Notes: a model not told the origin generated them from the sequence alone. 64,000 bases of DNA from Symbiodinium microadriaticum (GCA_001939145.1 LSRX01000177.1:229839-293838); one strand, 5' to 3'; positions 39,131-50,724 are shown, counted from the first letter of the stretch. A program made the numbers and translations.

Positions 39131-41130
39131 TGTTGAGCATATGACAAGGGGTGCACCTTGCAGGAAAGCCCTTGCAAAACGAGTACACATGGCTCGCTGA
39201 ATACTAGCCATAGCAATGCTGCGAGTATCCTATGGCATCACCCAATCTCTAATCACGGGCTTCAGCATTTGGAAACCTACGTTCTCAGGGTGAGGATCTG
39301 TTTAGGTTGCTTTCCCGTTGCTTTGGGATTAGTCATCAACGGCCTGCTTCAACACACCGCAACCCTATACCACGCCCTTATCGCTCAAATCCAGGCCCTG
39401 CAAGTAACATATCTCGCTCTTGGGTCGGTGCTTAGCAGCCAGGATTCTGCAGCAATCTTAAGCATGATACCTTCCTGCTCTAATCATTTCTGTGAGTGCA
39501 TATTCTCCCGAACAGTATGGTGCACACCACCCCGGAACGTCAGTCCTTCAACACTTTTGGCTGCCCCAGGGTCAGGCGGACCATCGAGCGGACAAAGGAC
39601 GCTGCACTGGGACTTTACAGGGGGTTGCCATAGTGGTTCTCTGGAGGGCTCTGTTGAGACTGGTGGGATTTTAAAGCCCTTTTTGGGCATGCAGGGATGT
39701 GGCTGTGGCTGTGCAAAGCATCATGCCACTGCCGAAGCTTGAGGGCCGTTGGTGTGGGCTTCGTGCAGCGAACACGATTTAGAGTTTTGCACTCTGGGTT
39801 TCGGATGGTGAGTTTCGAACAAAGGCCAGTGCAGTCCTTGGCTTAGAACTGAGGGTTCGGGTTCAGGGTTTAGGCTGCTGAGATTCGATATTTCTCTTGT
39901 CGAACATTGCTCTGATACATTCAACCTCGCACTTGCGCCATTGCGCAACAGCTTGAAATCTGGAGCCATGCAACCATGCCAATTGCCGAGACTTCCGGTC
40001 CACTTGCGTGACCGACTGGGCTTCGAGGATGGTCTGACTGCCATGACTGATATTGCTAATTACTTGCTCGTGAATAACCACCTACTTTAACGTACTTGTA
40101 CCTACATAAGTCAAGGTTAGGACCGTTCCGATTCCTACAGTGACCACTACTCACCAAGTCGATATCAGGATGATCCCAGTACAACGAGAAGAAGCACGAC
40201 CGGTGCCGCCGCGAGCGCCACGGTGCCCCATCAGTAAGGGAACGGCATGGGTTCAGGATTCGGATTCCACCTTTCAGGTTCATTCAGACTTCACGTTGGA
40301 CTGAGGCTGCAGGCATACTGGCATAGTGATTATTGGGCTGACCCTTATAAACCCTAAACCTCAAACCCTAAATCGCCTTGACTTCGCACTGGGTCCTGTG
40401 CAGTGAGCTTGAGATGGCGCACGGTTTGGGGTTGAGGGGTTTAAAGTTAAGAGTAACGTATCAGAAATTACTGATTGTCCTTAACCCGGTTTCCAACTTT
40501 CTGGGGTTCACTGTACAAGGAATGGCGTTCATGTGGGATCTGGCGCATCCTCTTCTGGGTCCATCAGGGTGGCTTGGAAATTTTAAGATGCTCCTTGAAG
40601 CGACGGATGTCCAATGTGCTATCGGTTTAATTGTGGGCCCCATTCAGGGTTGGAAAGCCTGATTGATCAAGCGGCCTTATAATAATTAGAGTAGGGCTTT
40701 GGGGTACATGCGGACAGATGTCTGAGGCGAGTATTGCAGATGATGACTTGTGCATCCTTGGAAAGACTAACTGAGCTTTGAGTTAGCCTGTTAACTGGGC
40801 ATCGCAGTGGTTTCATCAAAGCGATAAATCACGGAAGCTAGCTAAGTTTAGCGACGATTTCATCTATACAAATCAACATAGAGTCATATTGTGCCGACCA
40901 AGTATTCAACAACTGTACATCAAAGTCGCGCGGGCGATGTGCGTGCAAAAGCCATTTTCAAGTAATTCTTTGGCTTTGGGGTATATTATACTATAAAACC
41001 TCGGCATAGTAGCCGTGCAGAGTTGACGAGCCTTCTTCATCTTGACGAGCCTTCTTCATCTCGAGATCTTGCCACAAAGCCGAACCCGTAAACTCATAAA
41101 CCCGAAACAATCGAAGCTAAAGTCTGCACC
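39131..41130. other. Mostly unique DNA with overlapping ORFs, no recognised gene
   Basis: A 194-codon plus ORF (39158-39742) and minus ORFs at 39721-40081 have amino-acid text that could be exons, but no domain or family was recognised and both strands are open, so none is called. Fragments of family J occur near 40676-40706 and 40972-41020. Confidence 0.35.
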
Positions 41131-41200
41131 CCGATGGAATATCGTAAGACCAAAATATCTGAAAATGAATTCAAGAATAACCTTACACCTTGCATTGCCG

Positions 41201-41287
41201 TACCCCTAGGCTCCAGTAGATCCTGTTTGGGATTACGATACAGGATCCTAATAAACCATGAAAAAACTATAATGGAGCCTATAGGTA
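41201..41287. mobile_element. Hairpin element, A/C hybrid type
   Basis: 87 bp from TACCCCTAGGCTCCAGTAGA to GGAGCCTATAGGTA. The core is GATACAGGATCCTAATAAAC. The left end resembles A and the right end C. Confidence 0.6.
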
Positions 41288-41419
41288 GATTCGAACAACG
41301 AAGCCTGCACTCACCCTGGGCGCTGTTTCCACAGCTGATCTCAGTCGTAACAGCTGCCTCGACGATGCGCCTGCGAGTTCAGAGGTTCGGCTGTTGTGTT
41401 CACAGCCGAAGGGGCTAAT

Positions 41420-43100
41420 GACTGTAGTCACAGGTTTAGGGTTTAGAGTTTATGACTTAGGCCCTTAGGCAGCAGGTTTATGGGGTTCAGGCTGCAGTAA
41501 GGCCCAAGAATGCAGTGAACTCTGGGATTACGGGAAAACAACCCCAAACAGGGAATCGGCAAAACCAGGCCCAGAGTGAACCAACAGAAGAGTGGCAACA
41601 GAAAGACAAACAACCGCTAAAACGTAAAGCTACAGATGCCTGGCAAGATCAAGCCAAGCTGGCCGCCAAGATTGGACGCGTGACCCTAAACCTGAACCCA
41701 TAAACCCTTAAACCGCTAAATCCCTAGGCCCGAAACCCTAAACCCCAAAACCCTAACCCCTAAACCCTAAACCCTCAATCCTTAAACCCTTAAACCCTAA
41801 AACCCTAAAGTCTATGCCGCGAGCGCGACCTAGTCGAGAAGCGGCCCGCGACGATCAGAGCCGCTTAGGCACATCATTGCAGATGGTGAAGCCCCTGCAG
41901 CCTCGCATCCACGGCAATCACCCAAGGACGACTCCTTATAAAGAACACACCCTAAAGCTTCATACCCAAGCCGTTTGTGACCCAAAATCCAAATCCAAAA
42001 CCCCAAACCCCAAATCCAAAATCACACAAAACCCAACATGTTAAATCCTAAGTGCCCCCCAACACCCGTAAATCTAGCAAAACCAGGAGGCTTCGGCAGC
42101 GGCCTTCGGAAAAGGGCAAAATCGACAAAATTTGAGCTTTTGTGGGGCTCCCTCCATTTTAACGGCTCTGAAGTCATAGCGGCCCGAAAATCCTAAACCC
42201 CAAAACCTAAATCTAAAATCCGACATCCTAAAACAAAGATCCAAATCCAAAACCCAAAATCCTAAATCCTAAGCGGCCCCAGCACCAGCAAATCTAGCAA
42301 AACCAGAAGCCCTTCGAAATGGCCGTCATGCGTGTAGACATCATACAAAAAGTGCACAGGGATTCTCCCCGGCGGTTGATCGGAGTGCTGGTAACACAGT
42401 TTGTCAGATTTCCTTATTCTATACACAACCTCCTAAATATTTGCTATCAAACATCTGCGCGCAAGTTAAATTGCATCCTTGGGCCACAACTTAACTTCCT
42501 CGCGATGTAGAGCCGATCCGAATCTCGACATCTGGATCGTGTTGCTTGTGATTGTGCTTTGTGTATTGGTATGATTAAGAAAATAAGAGAAATATAAAAT
42601 TGAATCCACCGCGAACCTCGGGTGGGTCGGGCGGGCAGCAAGCAGCCGAGAGTCAGGCTTGGCACACCCCTAATCCCAAAACCCCAAAACCCTAAGCCCT
42701 AACCCCTAAACCCCTCCACCCGAGTTAAACCCCAAAGCCCTAAACTCCAAAACCCTAAACCCCAAAACCCTAAATTCCTAAACCCTAAATTCTAAATCCT
42801 ACACCCCCTAAACCCAAAACCCTAACTCCTAAACCCTAACCCCTAAATCCTACACCCTAAACCCCATAAGCCTAAACCCTAAACCCCACAAAACTCGAAA
42901 CTCCTTAACCCTGAACCCGTGGGCACCCGACGAGAGTGCCCTCTTCTATAGCTTGTGAGCCTTTGGTAGTCAGCCCCCTGGGACTAAGCTTGAAAACTCT
43001 ATACAAACCCTGAACCCTAAACCCCTGAAGTCCTTTATATAGATAGATAGAGAGATAGTTACAAACCCTGAACCCTAAACCCATGAAGTCCTTTATATAG
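41420..43100. repeat. Telomere-like repeat zone 8
   Basis: CCCTAAA variants at 41690-41810, 41990-42040, 42190-42270 and 42670-42915. A direct repeat lies at 42130-42300 (AATCTAGCAAAACCAGRAG, R is A or G, at about 42071 and 42293). No gene. Confidence 0.6.
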
Positions 43101-43155
43101 ATAGGTAGAGAGATAGATACAGCTATCTATCTATCCATCTATCCATCTGTCTGCC

Positions 43156-43196
<41 letters not shown>

Positions 43197-43255
43197 TTCT
43201 GTGTGTCTGTCTATATATACACATATACATATATACATATATATATTATATGCAC
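43050..43255. repeat. TAGA, TCTA, GTCT and TATA microsatellites
   Basis: A short duplicated phrase (CTGAACCCTAAACCC then TGAAGTCCTTTATATAGATA, at 43008 and 43067) runs into ATCTATC and GTCT arrays (about 43150-43195) and TATACA text. Confidence 0.8.
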
Positions 43256-43409
43256 AATCATTAACTAAACTACACTTGAACCGTCACACGGAGAGGGGCT
43301 CGACCTTGGAAAGCCAGTCGGGCCGTGACGGATTCGCTGAACCTCGGGGCTACAGAAAAGCCCTGAAGCCTAAACCCAAAAGCCTAAACCCCAAACTCCA
43401 AACCCTAAG

Positions 43410-43474
43410 GATCCAAGTAGTCCTTATTTATGGTTTTTGGGCCCCAAAGTCCTTAAATAATGATTACTTGGACC
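43410..43474. mobile_element. Hairpin element, ATTACTTGG type
   Basis: CCAAGTAGTCCTTATTTA faces TAAATAATGATTACTTGG, about 18 bp paired with small mismatches; loop TTTTTGGGCCCCAAAG. The loop resembles that of family I. Confidence 0.5.
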
Positions 43475-43489
43475 CTTAGGGAAACCTTA

Positions 43490-44640
43490 CAAAGCCTAAA
43501 CCCTAAACCCTAAACCGAATGAGATTCGAGTTTAGGCTTTAACGCTTTGCTGTTTCGGATGTCGGCCCGAGGGCTTCAGGGTTTTAGGTTTTAGGGTTTA
43601 GGGTTTAGGCTTTAGGGTTTTAGGGTTTTAGGGTTTAGGGTTTAAGCTTGGGGTTTAGGGCTTAGGGTAAGTTTCTACAGGATCTTGGTTTAGTAGGGCA
43701 AATATAATCTAATTGCAGGGTCTGCTTTTGGGCTTTATAAGTGTCTTGGTGTTCGAGGCATTTTTCCATCAGGCTAACCTTGTCCCGGGCGTCGTAGGCC
43801 TTCAGTCTTGGTGGCTTCATCAATGGGGTTGAGGGTTTAAGGGCTTATAAACGTATATGGTTTAGGGGTTTAGGGGTTTAAGGTTTAGGGTTTAAGGGCT
43901 TATAATAGTGTAAGGTTTAGGGGTTTAGGGGTTTAAGGTTTAGGGTTTAAGGGCTTATAATAGTATAAGGTTTAGGGGTTTAGGGGTTTAGGGGTTTAAG
44001 GTTTAGGGTTGAGGGGGATACAGACCCAATATGATTGCATAGGGACTGACAGAATATCGTTATGAGGTATTGACACACTTGAGGGCTATGAGGACTTAGG
44101 GTAGGATATGGACATGTGGAGGGATGATAAATCCTGCATTGCCTCACGGACCCTAAACTTTTGGAATTATGAACCTGAAGACCCGATTAAAGTGGGACGA
44201 GGAGCCGTGCTGGTCCGGAGGCTTGAAAATAAACCAAACCTCCGCATCTTTGCATGGATTGAACAGAGGTTGGGGCCTAGCATACGGCACGTGGGGGTTT
44301 GGGACTTGCCAAGCTCACAGTCGGGCTGTTCAGTGAGGTATACTTGGGGTGTTCTTGGAGTCGAAATTGCACTTTCCAACAAAGGATTCATGCCTTCAGC
44401 AACGAAGCTTTAGGCTTGGAATCGTCACGCCGGGGCAGTCGAGAGCGATCCCCAAACCCTAAGCAATCCCAATATAGGTTTTAGGGCTGGCTTTAGGGTT
44501 TTAGGGTTTAGGGCTTTAGGGCTTTAGGGTTTTAGGGTTTAGGGCTTTAGGGTTTTAGGGTTTAGGGTTTTAGGGTTTAGGAGTTTATGTTTTAGGGTTT
44601 AGGGTGCGTTGCCGGGGGGCAAAGGTCCACGGGGTTAGAG
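43490..44640. repeat. Telomere-like repeat zone 9
   Basis: CCCTAAA at 43497-43517, TTTAGGG variants at 43575-43665, then three near-identical units at 43858-44010 (TTAGGGTTTAAGGGCTTATA core), and TTTAGGG variants at 44480-44610. A left-arm fragment of family F is at 44123-44166. The 101-codon ORF at 44108 has no domain. Confidence 0.6.
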
Positions 44641-44652
44641 TTCTCGGGGTGT

Positions 44653-44758
44653 TACCTATAGCCTCCATTGTAGTTCCTTTTTGGGGTTACCCTTCTAGGA
44701 TCCTTAATATATAACTGGGTTAAGCCCAAAAAAGGAACGACAATGAACAAAATAGGTA
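44653..44758. mobile_element. Hairpin element family C, copy 3
   Basis: 106 bp from TACCTATAGCCTCCATTGTA to a diverged AATAGGTA. Core CTAGGATCCTTAATATATAA. The left arm equals the 7453 copy; the right arm has lost the GGAGACT part (GAACAAAAT). Confidence 0.7.
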
Positions 44759-45500
44759 AGGTTTGGGTTTAGGATTTCGAGTGCAGGGTTCAAGACCTGG
44801 GGTTCGGAAGAATGTCGGGGGGCTTAATACTTAGAGTAGGGCTTTGGGGTTTAGGGTTTAGGGTTTAGGGCTTTGGGCTTTGGGGGTTTAGGGTTTAGGG
44901 CTCGGATGTCGGCCTCGTCGCCCCACACACTCAATGTTGTCTAAGTATAGCTCTAATTAAGCAAGACTCCTAACCCTCAGTCCCTGAACCCTAAACCCTA
45001 AATACCTCAATCCCTAAACCTCTAACCCTACTTACCTCAATCCCTAAACCCTAAACCCAAACCCCCAAACCCTAAACCCTAATATGGCTCTAAGCAAGAC
45101 TCCTACAACAAAGCCTGCGCCGCCCGCCGAAAAAAGTAGGGAGGCAACAGTAGGGTTTAGGGTGCAGGGTTCAGGGTTTAGGGTCGGGGTTTCAGGATTC
45201 AGGGTTTGGGGTTTCAGGGTTTGGGGTTTAGGGTTGTTTAGGGTTTGAGTCGGTTTGAGCATGCGAAAGTCCGAAACTGTGGGCGTCTTGGGGCGCAGGG
45301 GTTAGATGTAACTCTTGCAGTGTGGTGGTTGGAGTATGCTAGGGGTTGAGGGTTCAGGCTCGAGTCAGAGATTTAAACCGGATTCCTTTGTCAAGGACCA
45401 TCGCCCCAGTGTCACCGCAGTCTAGAGCCTCGAATAGACCATCCCCTGACTCAGTTATCTGATGCGGCCTGTCTTTGCAGCCTCCGACTACCCAATCTCA
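44759..45500. repeat. Telomere-like repeat zone 10
   Basis: TTTAGGG at 44845-44905, CCCTAAA at 44985-45085 and TTTAGGG at 45155-45245. A short phrase, CCTCAATCCCTAAACC, is repeated at 45005 and 45033. No gene. Confidence 0.6.
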
Positions 45501-45506
45501 GAACAA

Positions 45507-45570
45507 ACAGTTTATAAGGGTGCCGTACTATCTTTGATACCTAAAAAGAGATCCGACTTTAGAGCACTAC
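45507..45570. mobile_element. Hairpin element family M, partial copy
   Basis: GTGCCGTACTATCTTTGATA then AAAGAGATCCGACTTTAGAG and CACTACCC; this aligns with the right part of the copy at 45761-45869. Confidence 0.45.
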
Positions 45571-45760
45571 CCACACACACACACACACACGCGCAACCCA
45601 AAAAACAAGCAAGCAAACACCTCAAATAAGTGCCGACATGACTATAACAATATTATATAGGGTTTCCGGCTTATGATATGCTTGAACAACAGAGAGATTC
45701 ACAAGTATTTAACACTTCATTCGTTCTGCTCTTACAAAACCCCCTCTCGTCTAAACACAA

Positions 45761-45869
45761 GGGTAGTTCTGTAAACTAGGGTCCCTTTTAGGGTCCGTTT
45801 TAAAGTACGAGTGCCGTCCTATATTTGGGATCTAGAAAGGACCTCCTCCCCAATTTAGAGAACTACCCC
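45761..45869. mobile_element. Hairpin element family M, complete copy
   Basis: GGGTAGTTCTGTAAACTAGG at the left and TTTAGAGAACTACCCC at the right are inverted. Inner GTGCCGTCCTATATTTGGGA matches the partial copy 190 bp to the left. Confidence 0.55.
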
Positions 45870-47810
45870 ATAAGAGCTGAAGCATGCATCATAGGGACCC
45901 TTCGCGGGGTAAGGGGGGCGCCCTCATCAAGCCCTTATGAAGCCTATGAAGTGGTCTAGGGTGTAGGTTTAGGTTTACGGCCCCCTACCCCCTTCCCCAA
46001 ACCCTGAAACCCTAAACCCTAAACCCTAATCCCCAAACCCCAAACCCTAAACCCTAAAACCCTAAAACTCTAAACCCCAAACCCTAAACTCTAAAACCCT
46101 AAACCCTAAAACCCTAAACCCCAAACCCTAATCCCCAAACCCCAAACCCCAAACCCTGAACCCTAAACCCCTAAACCCTAAGGGTCCCGATCCACGCAGG
46201 TCACCTCTGGAGCGAGGAGCAGCTCCAGGTCCTCCTGCAATGCAAACTCCGTCACCGCCTGGCAAAGGTCCCAGGGTTTTGGGGGTTGGGGAAAAAAGGG
46301 TTTTGGAGGTTTAGGGGTTTAGGGGTGGGTTTGGGCTTCAGGCTTTAGCTGGGTTTTTTGGTTCAAGACCCTTTAAATTTTGCTCCCCGTAGGTCACGAG
46401 AAAAGCCGCTTGGCTAGACCGGTACATTCGGCCGCAGCAGACCCCTTCATCACCTGGATCAGAACCCTAAAGCCTAAACCCTAAAACCCTAAACCCGGTG
46501 TCGGCATTCGGTATGTTTAGGGGTTAGAGAAGGCCACGGGTTCTACTTCGAGACCTGCAAAAATGGTCTTGTGGGACTTCGGGGCAGTTCAGGGCTTCTT
46601 TTGAGGGTTTAGGGTTTAGGGCAGTTTAGGGTTTAGGGTTGAGCTTCGTGTGGCGAGGCTACTTTATTTTTTGCCCTGCTTACTACTCACCTGAACCCTT
46701 CAATGGACTTGCTTGGGGCTTTCAACTTCACATTTCTTTACAGGACCCTACCCATAGAAAGTTCAGGGTGTAGGTCCCATGGATTAAAACAAGCCTACAC
46801 CAGAGCCTCATCCCTAAACCCTATAGGACAGTCTGGAACTCTTACATTCCCCATTTCCTATCCCTCGGCCCTCCACCTCTCTCTGAAACAGGCCCTTCCG
46901 ACTTATACTTTGAACCACCCTAACCCTAAACCCTAAACTTTCCCTAAACCCTACAGCCTAAACATCCCCCCTGAGGTTGACTGCAACGAAGGGCCAAAGA
47001 AGATTCCTTGCCTCGACAACTCCGGGGAATGTCGGGGCGAAGTCGTGGCCGGCCTCAACCCGAAACCCTAAACCCCTAAACTCCTAAACCCTAAACCCCT
47101 AAACCCTAAACCCCTAAATCCTAAAAATCGCAGAAAGCACAGAGAGGAGAAGCGGACCTTCTCGACTGCGTGTTCTGACTGACCTACCGGTCTACATCGG
47201 TGCAAACAGACTTTTGGTCGTGAAAGAAACCGGCTCGAGTATGACTCAATGACGCTCAACAAAATATCAGGTTCCATGCTCTAGTACAGTAGCTAGATGG
47301 CTAAAACGCACGATGCTTTGCGCTAGGTGACTGTCATCATGATGAAGATCAGCCCTAGAGTGCTTGAAGGCACATCACAGTGCACCTGTTCATTGAAGCA
47401 AAACTCTCCGGAGGCGTAGTTTTCAGTGGAAAAAGTTATCACCCGAAACTCTTCGGAACACCACCAGAGCCTCGGAGATCCCCTTGAAATCCCAGGAGTC
47501 TAGTTTCCGCCGAGACCTGCCTTGTAAACCCCCCAGAGCCCCCTGAGCCAATAAGTAGCTGGCCAGGATGCCGTGAGGGCGGAGGAGGGGCCAAAACACC
47601 TGGCTGTCTCAAACTCTGCGCCCCGGCTGCTTCAAAACTGTAGAACTAGTTAATGCTTAAGGCCCTAAACCCTAAGCCCTAAACCCTAAACCCTAACTTA
47701 ATGTTATGAGCAAAATTCTACACCCCGGTTTTCTGGTATAGTGTTTCGGGCTGGGGGTTTTACGCAGGACGCGGTCCGGGACGGGCTGAGCTCTTGGAAG
47801 ATATAGGGGG
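45870..47810. repeat. Telomere-like repeat zone 11
   Basis: CCCTAAA variants at 46000-46180 and 46465-46495, TTTAGGG at 46300-46325 and 46605-46640, CCCTAAA at 46915-46950, 47060-47125 and 47665-47700. ORFs at 46703 and 47068 lie partly on repeats. No gene. Confidence 0.6.
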
Positions 47811-47899
47811 TTTCCGAAAATAGGGACCCTAGTTAGTACCCTTCATAGTAGGATCCTTAGTATAAGGACTCCAAAATAAGGTACCCTAGTTTTCGGAAA
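47811..47899. mobile_element. Hairpin element family K
   Basis: TTTCCGAAAATAGGGACCCT faces GGTACCCTAGTTTTCGGAAA; pairing continues weakly outward (ATATAGGGGG and TCCCATAT). Core AGTAGGATCCTTAGTATAAG carries the same GGATCC centre as families A and C. Confidence 0.6.
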
Positions 47900-48104
47900 G
47901 TCCCATATGTTTGTTTGTGGCAAGGCTACAAGCCGTTGAAAAACCAAAGCCCTCCTGGGTTTAGGGTTTGTGGCATGTACCCATGGCATAGTATATCCTT
48001 GAGCCACAACAAAGTCCCGATAAAGCAACCCATTTCAGGAGTGTAGCTACATGGAAGTGTAATAGTACTCGATACTTCACATCTCTAATATAGGCTAAGT
48101 ATAA

Positions 48105-48122
48105 TCTGTATATATATATATA

Positions 48123-48153
<31 letters not shown>

Positions 48154-48190
48154 GATCTCTCTCTCTCTCTCTCCCTCTCTCTGTCTCTCT
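48105..48190. repeat. TATA then CTCT microsatellite
   Basis: About 50 bp TATA/CATA followed by about 35 bp CT repeats. Confidence 0.85.
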
Positions 48191-48239
48191 CGCACGATAC
48201 GTATATAACAAAATAGAAAACTAGATATGTATTTATGTA

Positions 48240-49170
48240 CCCTAAACCCTAAACCCTATAAGCCCTAAACCCTGAAGGCTAAACCCTATAAGCCCCGAAA
48301 CCCTAAACCCTAAACCCCAAACCCTCACCCGTGTGCATAGAGCCTCCAGCAGCTGATAGATCCGATACGCTTGGAATGCCTACGCACAGCCGAACTGCAA
48401 GGTACCGCACGAACATGAATGTAGCTCTAGTAGTTCCGCTTTGTTTTTAACCATATATTCTATTTAGGACTTTAGAAGGGAACCCAAAAACGAAATTGCA
48501 ATGGAGACTATAGGTAAGGCATATCATCCCACGGAGCATCGCTTGGTGTTTCTGGTCTTTACTACTTACCGTCTTTTGGAGTCTATGAAGCCTGGGTCCT
48601 AAACCCGAGAAGCCCCATAGACTGTAAAATATTTTTCGGCAAGTGGCACACGTCGACTTTACAAAACCTCAAACCCTCGAACCCTCAAACCCTCAAACTC
48701 TCAAAGCCTCAACCCTCAAACCCTCAAACCCTCAACCCTCAAAGCCTCAAACCCTCAAAGCCTCAAGCCCTAAACTCTTGACTTCCTGATGCCCACATTT
48801 CCCATCGCTGCAATCAGAATCCACCAACCCCAGACCTCTGCGAAGACGCAGAGTCAACGACCCGTTTATAGGGTTTATAGGGTTTAGGGGGCTATAGGGC
48901 TATAGCCTATAGCCCTAAACCCTAAACCCCCAACCCTAAACCCTGAAACCCTGAACCTATAAGGGTAATAGGGTTATAGGGTTTAGGGTGCAGGCTTCTG
49001 CCCTTGTAGACCCTGTGAGGCCCGGAGCTCCATCACATAATCCCTACATCCGCAGCCTCAATTCCCCGTTTAGGGTTTAAGGTTTAGGGTTCAGGGCTTT
49101 AAGGTTTAGGGTTTAGGGTTTTAGGGTTTTTGGGTTTAGGGCTTAGGGTCTAGGGATCTTGGACAAGTAC
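48240..49170. repeat. Telomere-like repeat zone 12
   Basis: CCCTAAA at 48240-48325; an unusual CCCTCAAA variant array at 48665-48770; GGGTTTATAG/CTATAGCCTATAGCCCTAAA palindromic text at 48865-48985; TTTAGGG at 49070-49150. No gene. Confidence 0.6.
48420..48516. mobile_element. Hairpin element family C, degraded left arm
   Basis: The right arm AAATTGCAATGGAGACTATA then GGTA is intact; the left arm is eroded (GTAGCTCTAGTAGTTCC). Confidence 0.5.
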
Positions 49171-50720
49171 CTTCAGATCCCGCCGCACACTCCCGTAGCG
49201 GTGGTCGCCATCCAGGAAGACAAAGTCAAGATCGCCCCTGGCACATAATGTGGGCTTGGAGAAATCTTGTCCGGCTTAGACTTCGTCGAGGTGTGGCCAA
49301 GTGGCCTTTCCGGATCAGGTGGGAGTTGTTTTGGATGTGCGGCTGCTCTAAATAATGAGCATTCTGGATGTTCTACGTTCTGAACATTTTACTTTTCGCT
49401 ACACACACGAGCCTATGTATATAAAACGCTTTCCGAGGTCGACATCCCCCTTGCAGTTATTAGGAAAACTAAGTTAGGGGACCTGAGCCACGTCAGAACG
49501 AGCACCATGTCCGCGTTGGGTGTCGATGCCTCTGGGTAGTTTGCACCGATGCGACAAACGCCCTGCACCCTCAACTCCTGATTAAACCCTAAACCCGCAA
49601 TCTTGAAAAGCGCAAGAAGGATAAGAAGGGAGGATGTGTATTTCGGTGTGCTCTACCGCGTTGCACCGACGATCCTGCAGCTCGAAACAAAGCCTACCAC
49701 GAAGTTCTACACGTGCGGAGCCCTGCAGGCCCAAAACCTTGACTGACACACACACACACAAACACAGACATACACGCACATATATATATATATATATATA
49801 TGATGTAGGGGCCTAATAATTAGAATGGGGCTTTGGGTCATATTATACTATACTTGTAATAATAAAGAGCCCCCCGAACAGTATAGGTAATCATTTAAGC
49901 CCCCGTATTAACCCAAAGCCGAAATCCCAAAGCGGCTTCTAGCCAACACTCTAAGAACTACACACTGGGCTAGAATACTTTTCTATGCGACAAGCCGACG
50001 ACAGGAAGGACGTCCGAAAGAGCCCGAGCACGCGTTCGAAAGCCAAGTTCACGCGATCAAAACAGTGAAACCGGACAGTGACGCTCCAGGGAGAAGGGGT
50101 TGTGAAGTCTGGGAATCTAAAGGGAACCCTTAGCATCCGAGACCTCATATTTGAAGGTCTCGGCAAAGTCCTTGAAATATGCGGCATCAGTGGTTTTGAA
50201 GTAAAATATATGGAATCGGGCTGATAGTGGTTTTGGTACTCATCAAAATAACGACATATAAGCCGTCTCATGTAAGACTTCTTGGTTAGATGCCACCGGA
50301 AACTGACCCACCATATCCCAAAAACTGCATTACCGTTGCCTGTACATCCCCAAATTCCTTTGCCTCGAGCCTTCGGAGCCCTACCCCAGATGCGTACCCC
50401 CCCTAATCCCAAACCACATCTTGGCTGCAGGACTCTGGCCGGTGTAGAAGTGCAAGGTTTAAGATTATATATATGGTTTAGGGGGCTGAGGCAAGTTAGG
50501 GGTTTAAGGCTCGAGTTTAGGGTTTAGGGGTTTAGGGGTTTAGGAAACAGCCGACGGATTTTGTTTCCAGCCATTGCACGAATCAGCGCAGCTAGAAGCA
50601 GCTGTTCAATAGGCACATAGGCCTGGAGTGGGGCATGGAGATCTAAGTTATAACCCTGATTAGGGATTTAGGGCTTAAAGACCCTAGCGCTTATAAGGCA
50701 TAACCCTGTACCCGCCATAC
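49171..50720. other. Mostly unique DNA, no recognised gene
   Basis: TATA/CA microsatellite at 49740-49802 and TTTAGGG-like text at 50470-50545. The 153-codon minus ORF (49951-50412) sits downstream of the minus-strand gene and could hold a last exon or UTR, but shows no recognised family motif. Confidence 0.35.
49805..49900. mobile_element. Hairpin element family J, single copy
   Basis: TAATAATTAGAATGGGGCTT through CATATTATACTATACTTG to AACAGTATAGGTAATCATTT. Matches both units at 34086-34252. Confidence 0.55.
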
Positions 50721-50724
50721 CCCG

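Noticed and set aside
39158..39742. 194-codon plus ORF
   Set aside because: No domain recognised, opposite strand also open, no splice or family context. It could still be an exon, so it is noted only as a region.
40676..41020. Apparent 265-bp insertion in a family J hairpin flanked by GGCTTTGGGGTA at both sides
   Set aside because: The second flank also looks like the left part of a separate J copy, so two adjacent degraded copies explain it equally well.
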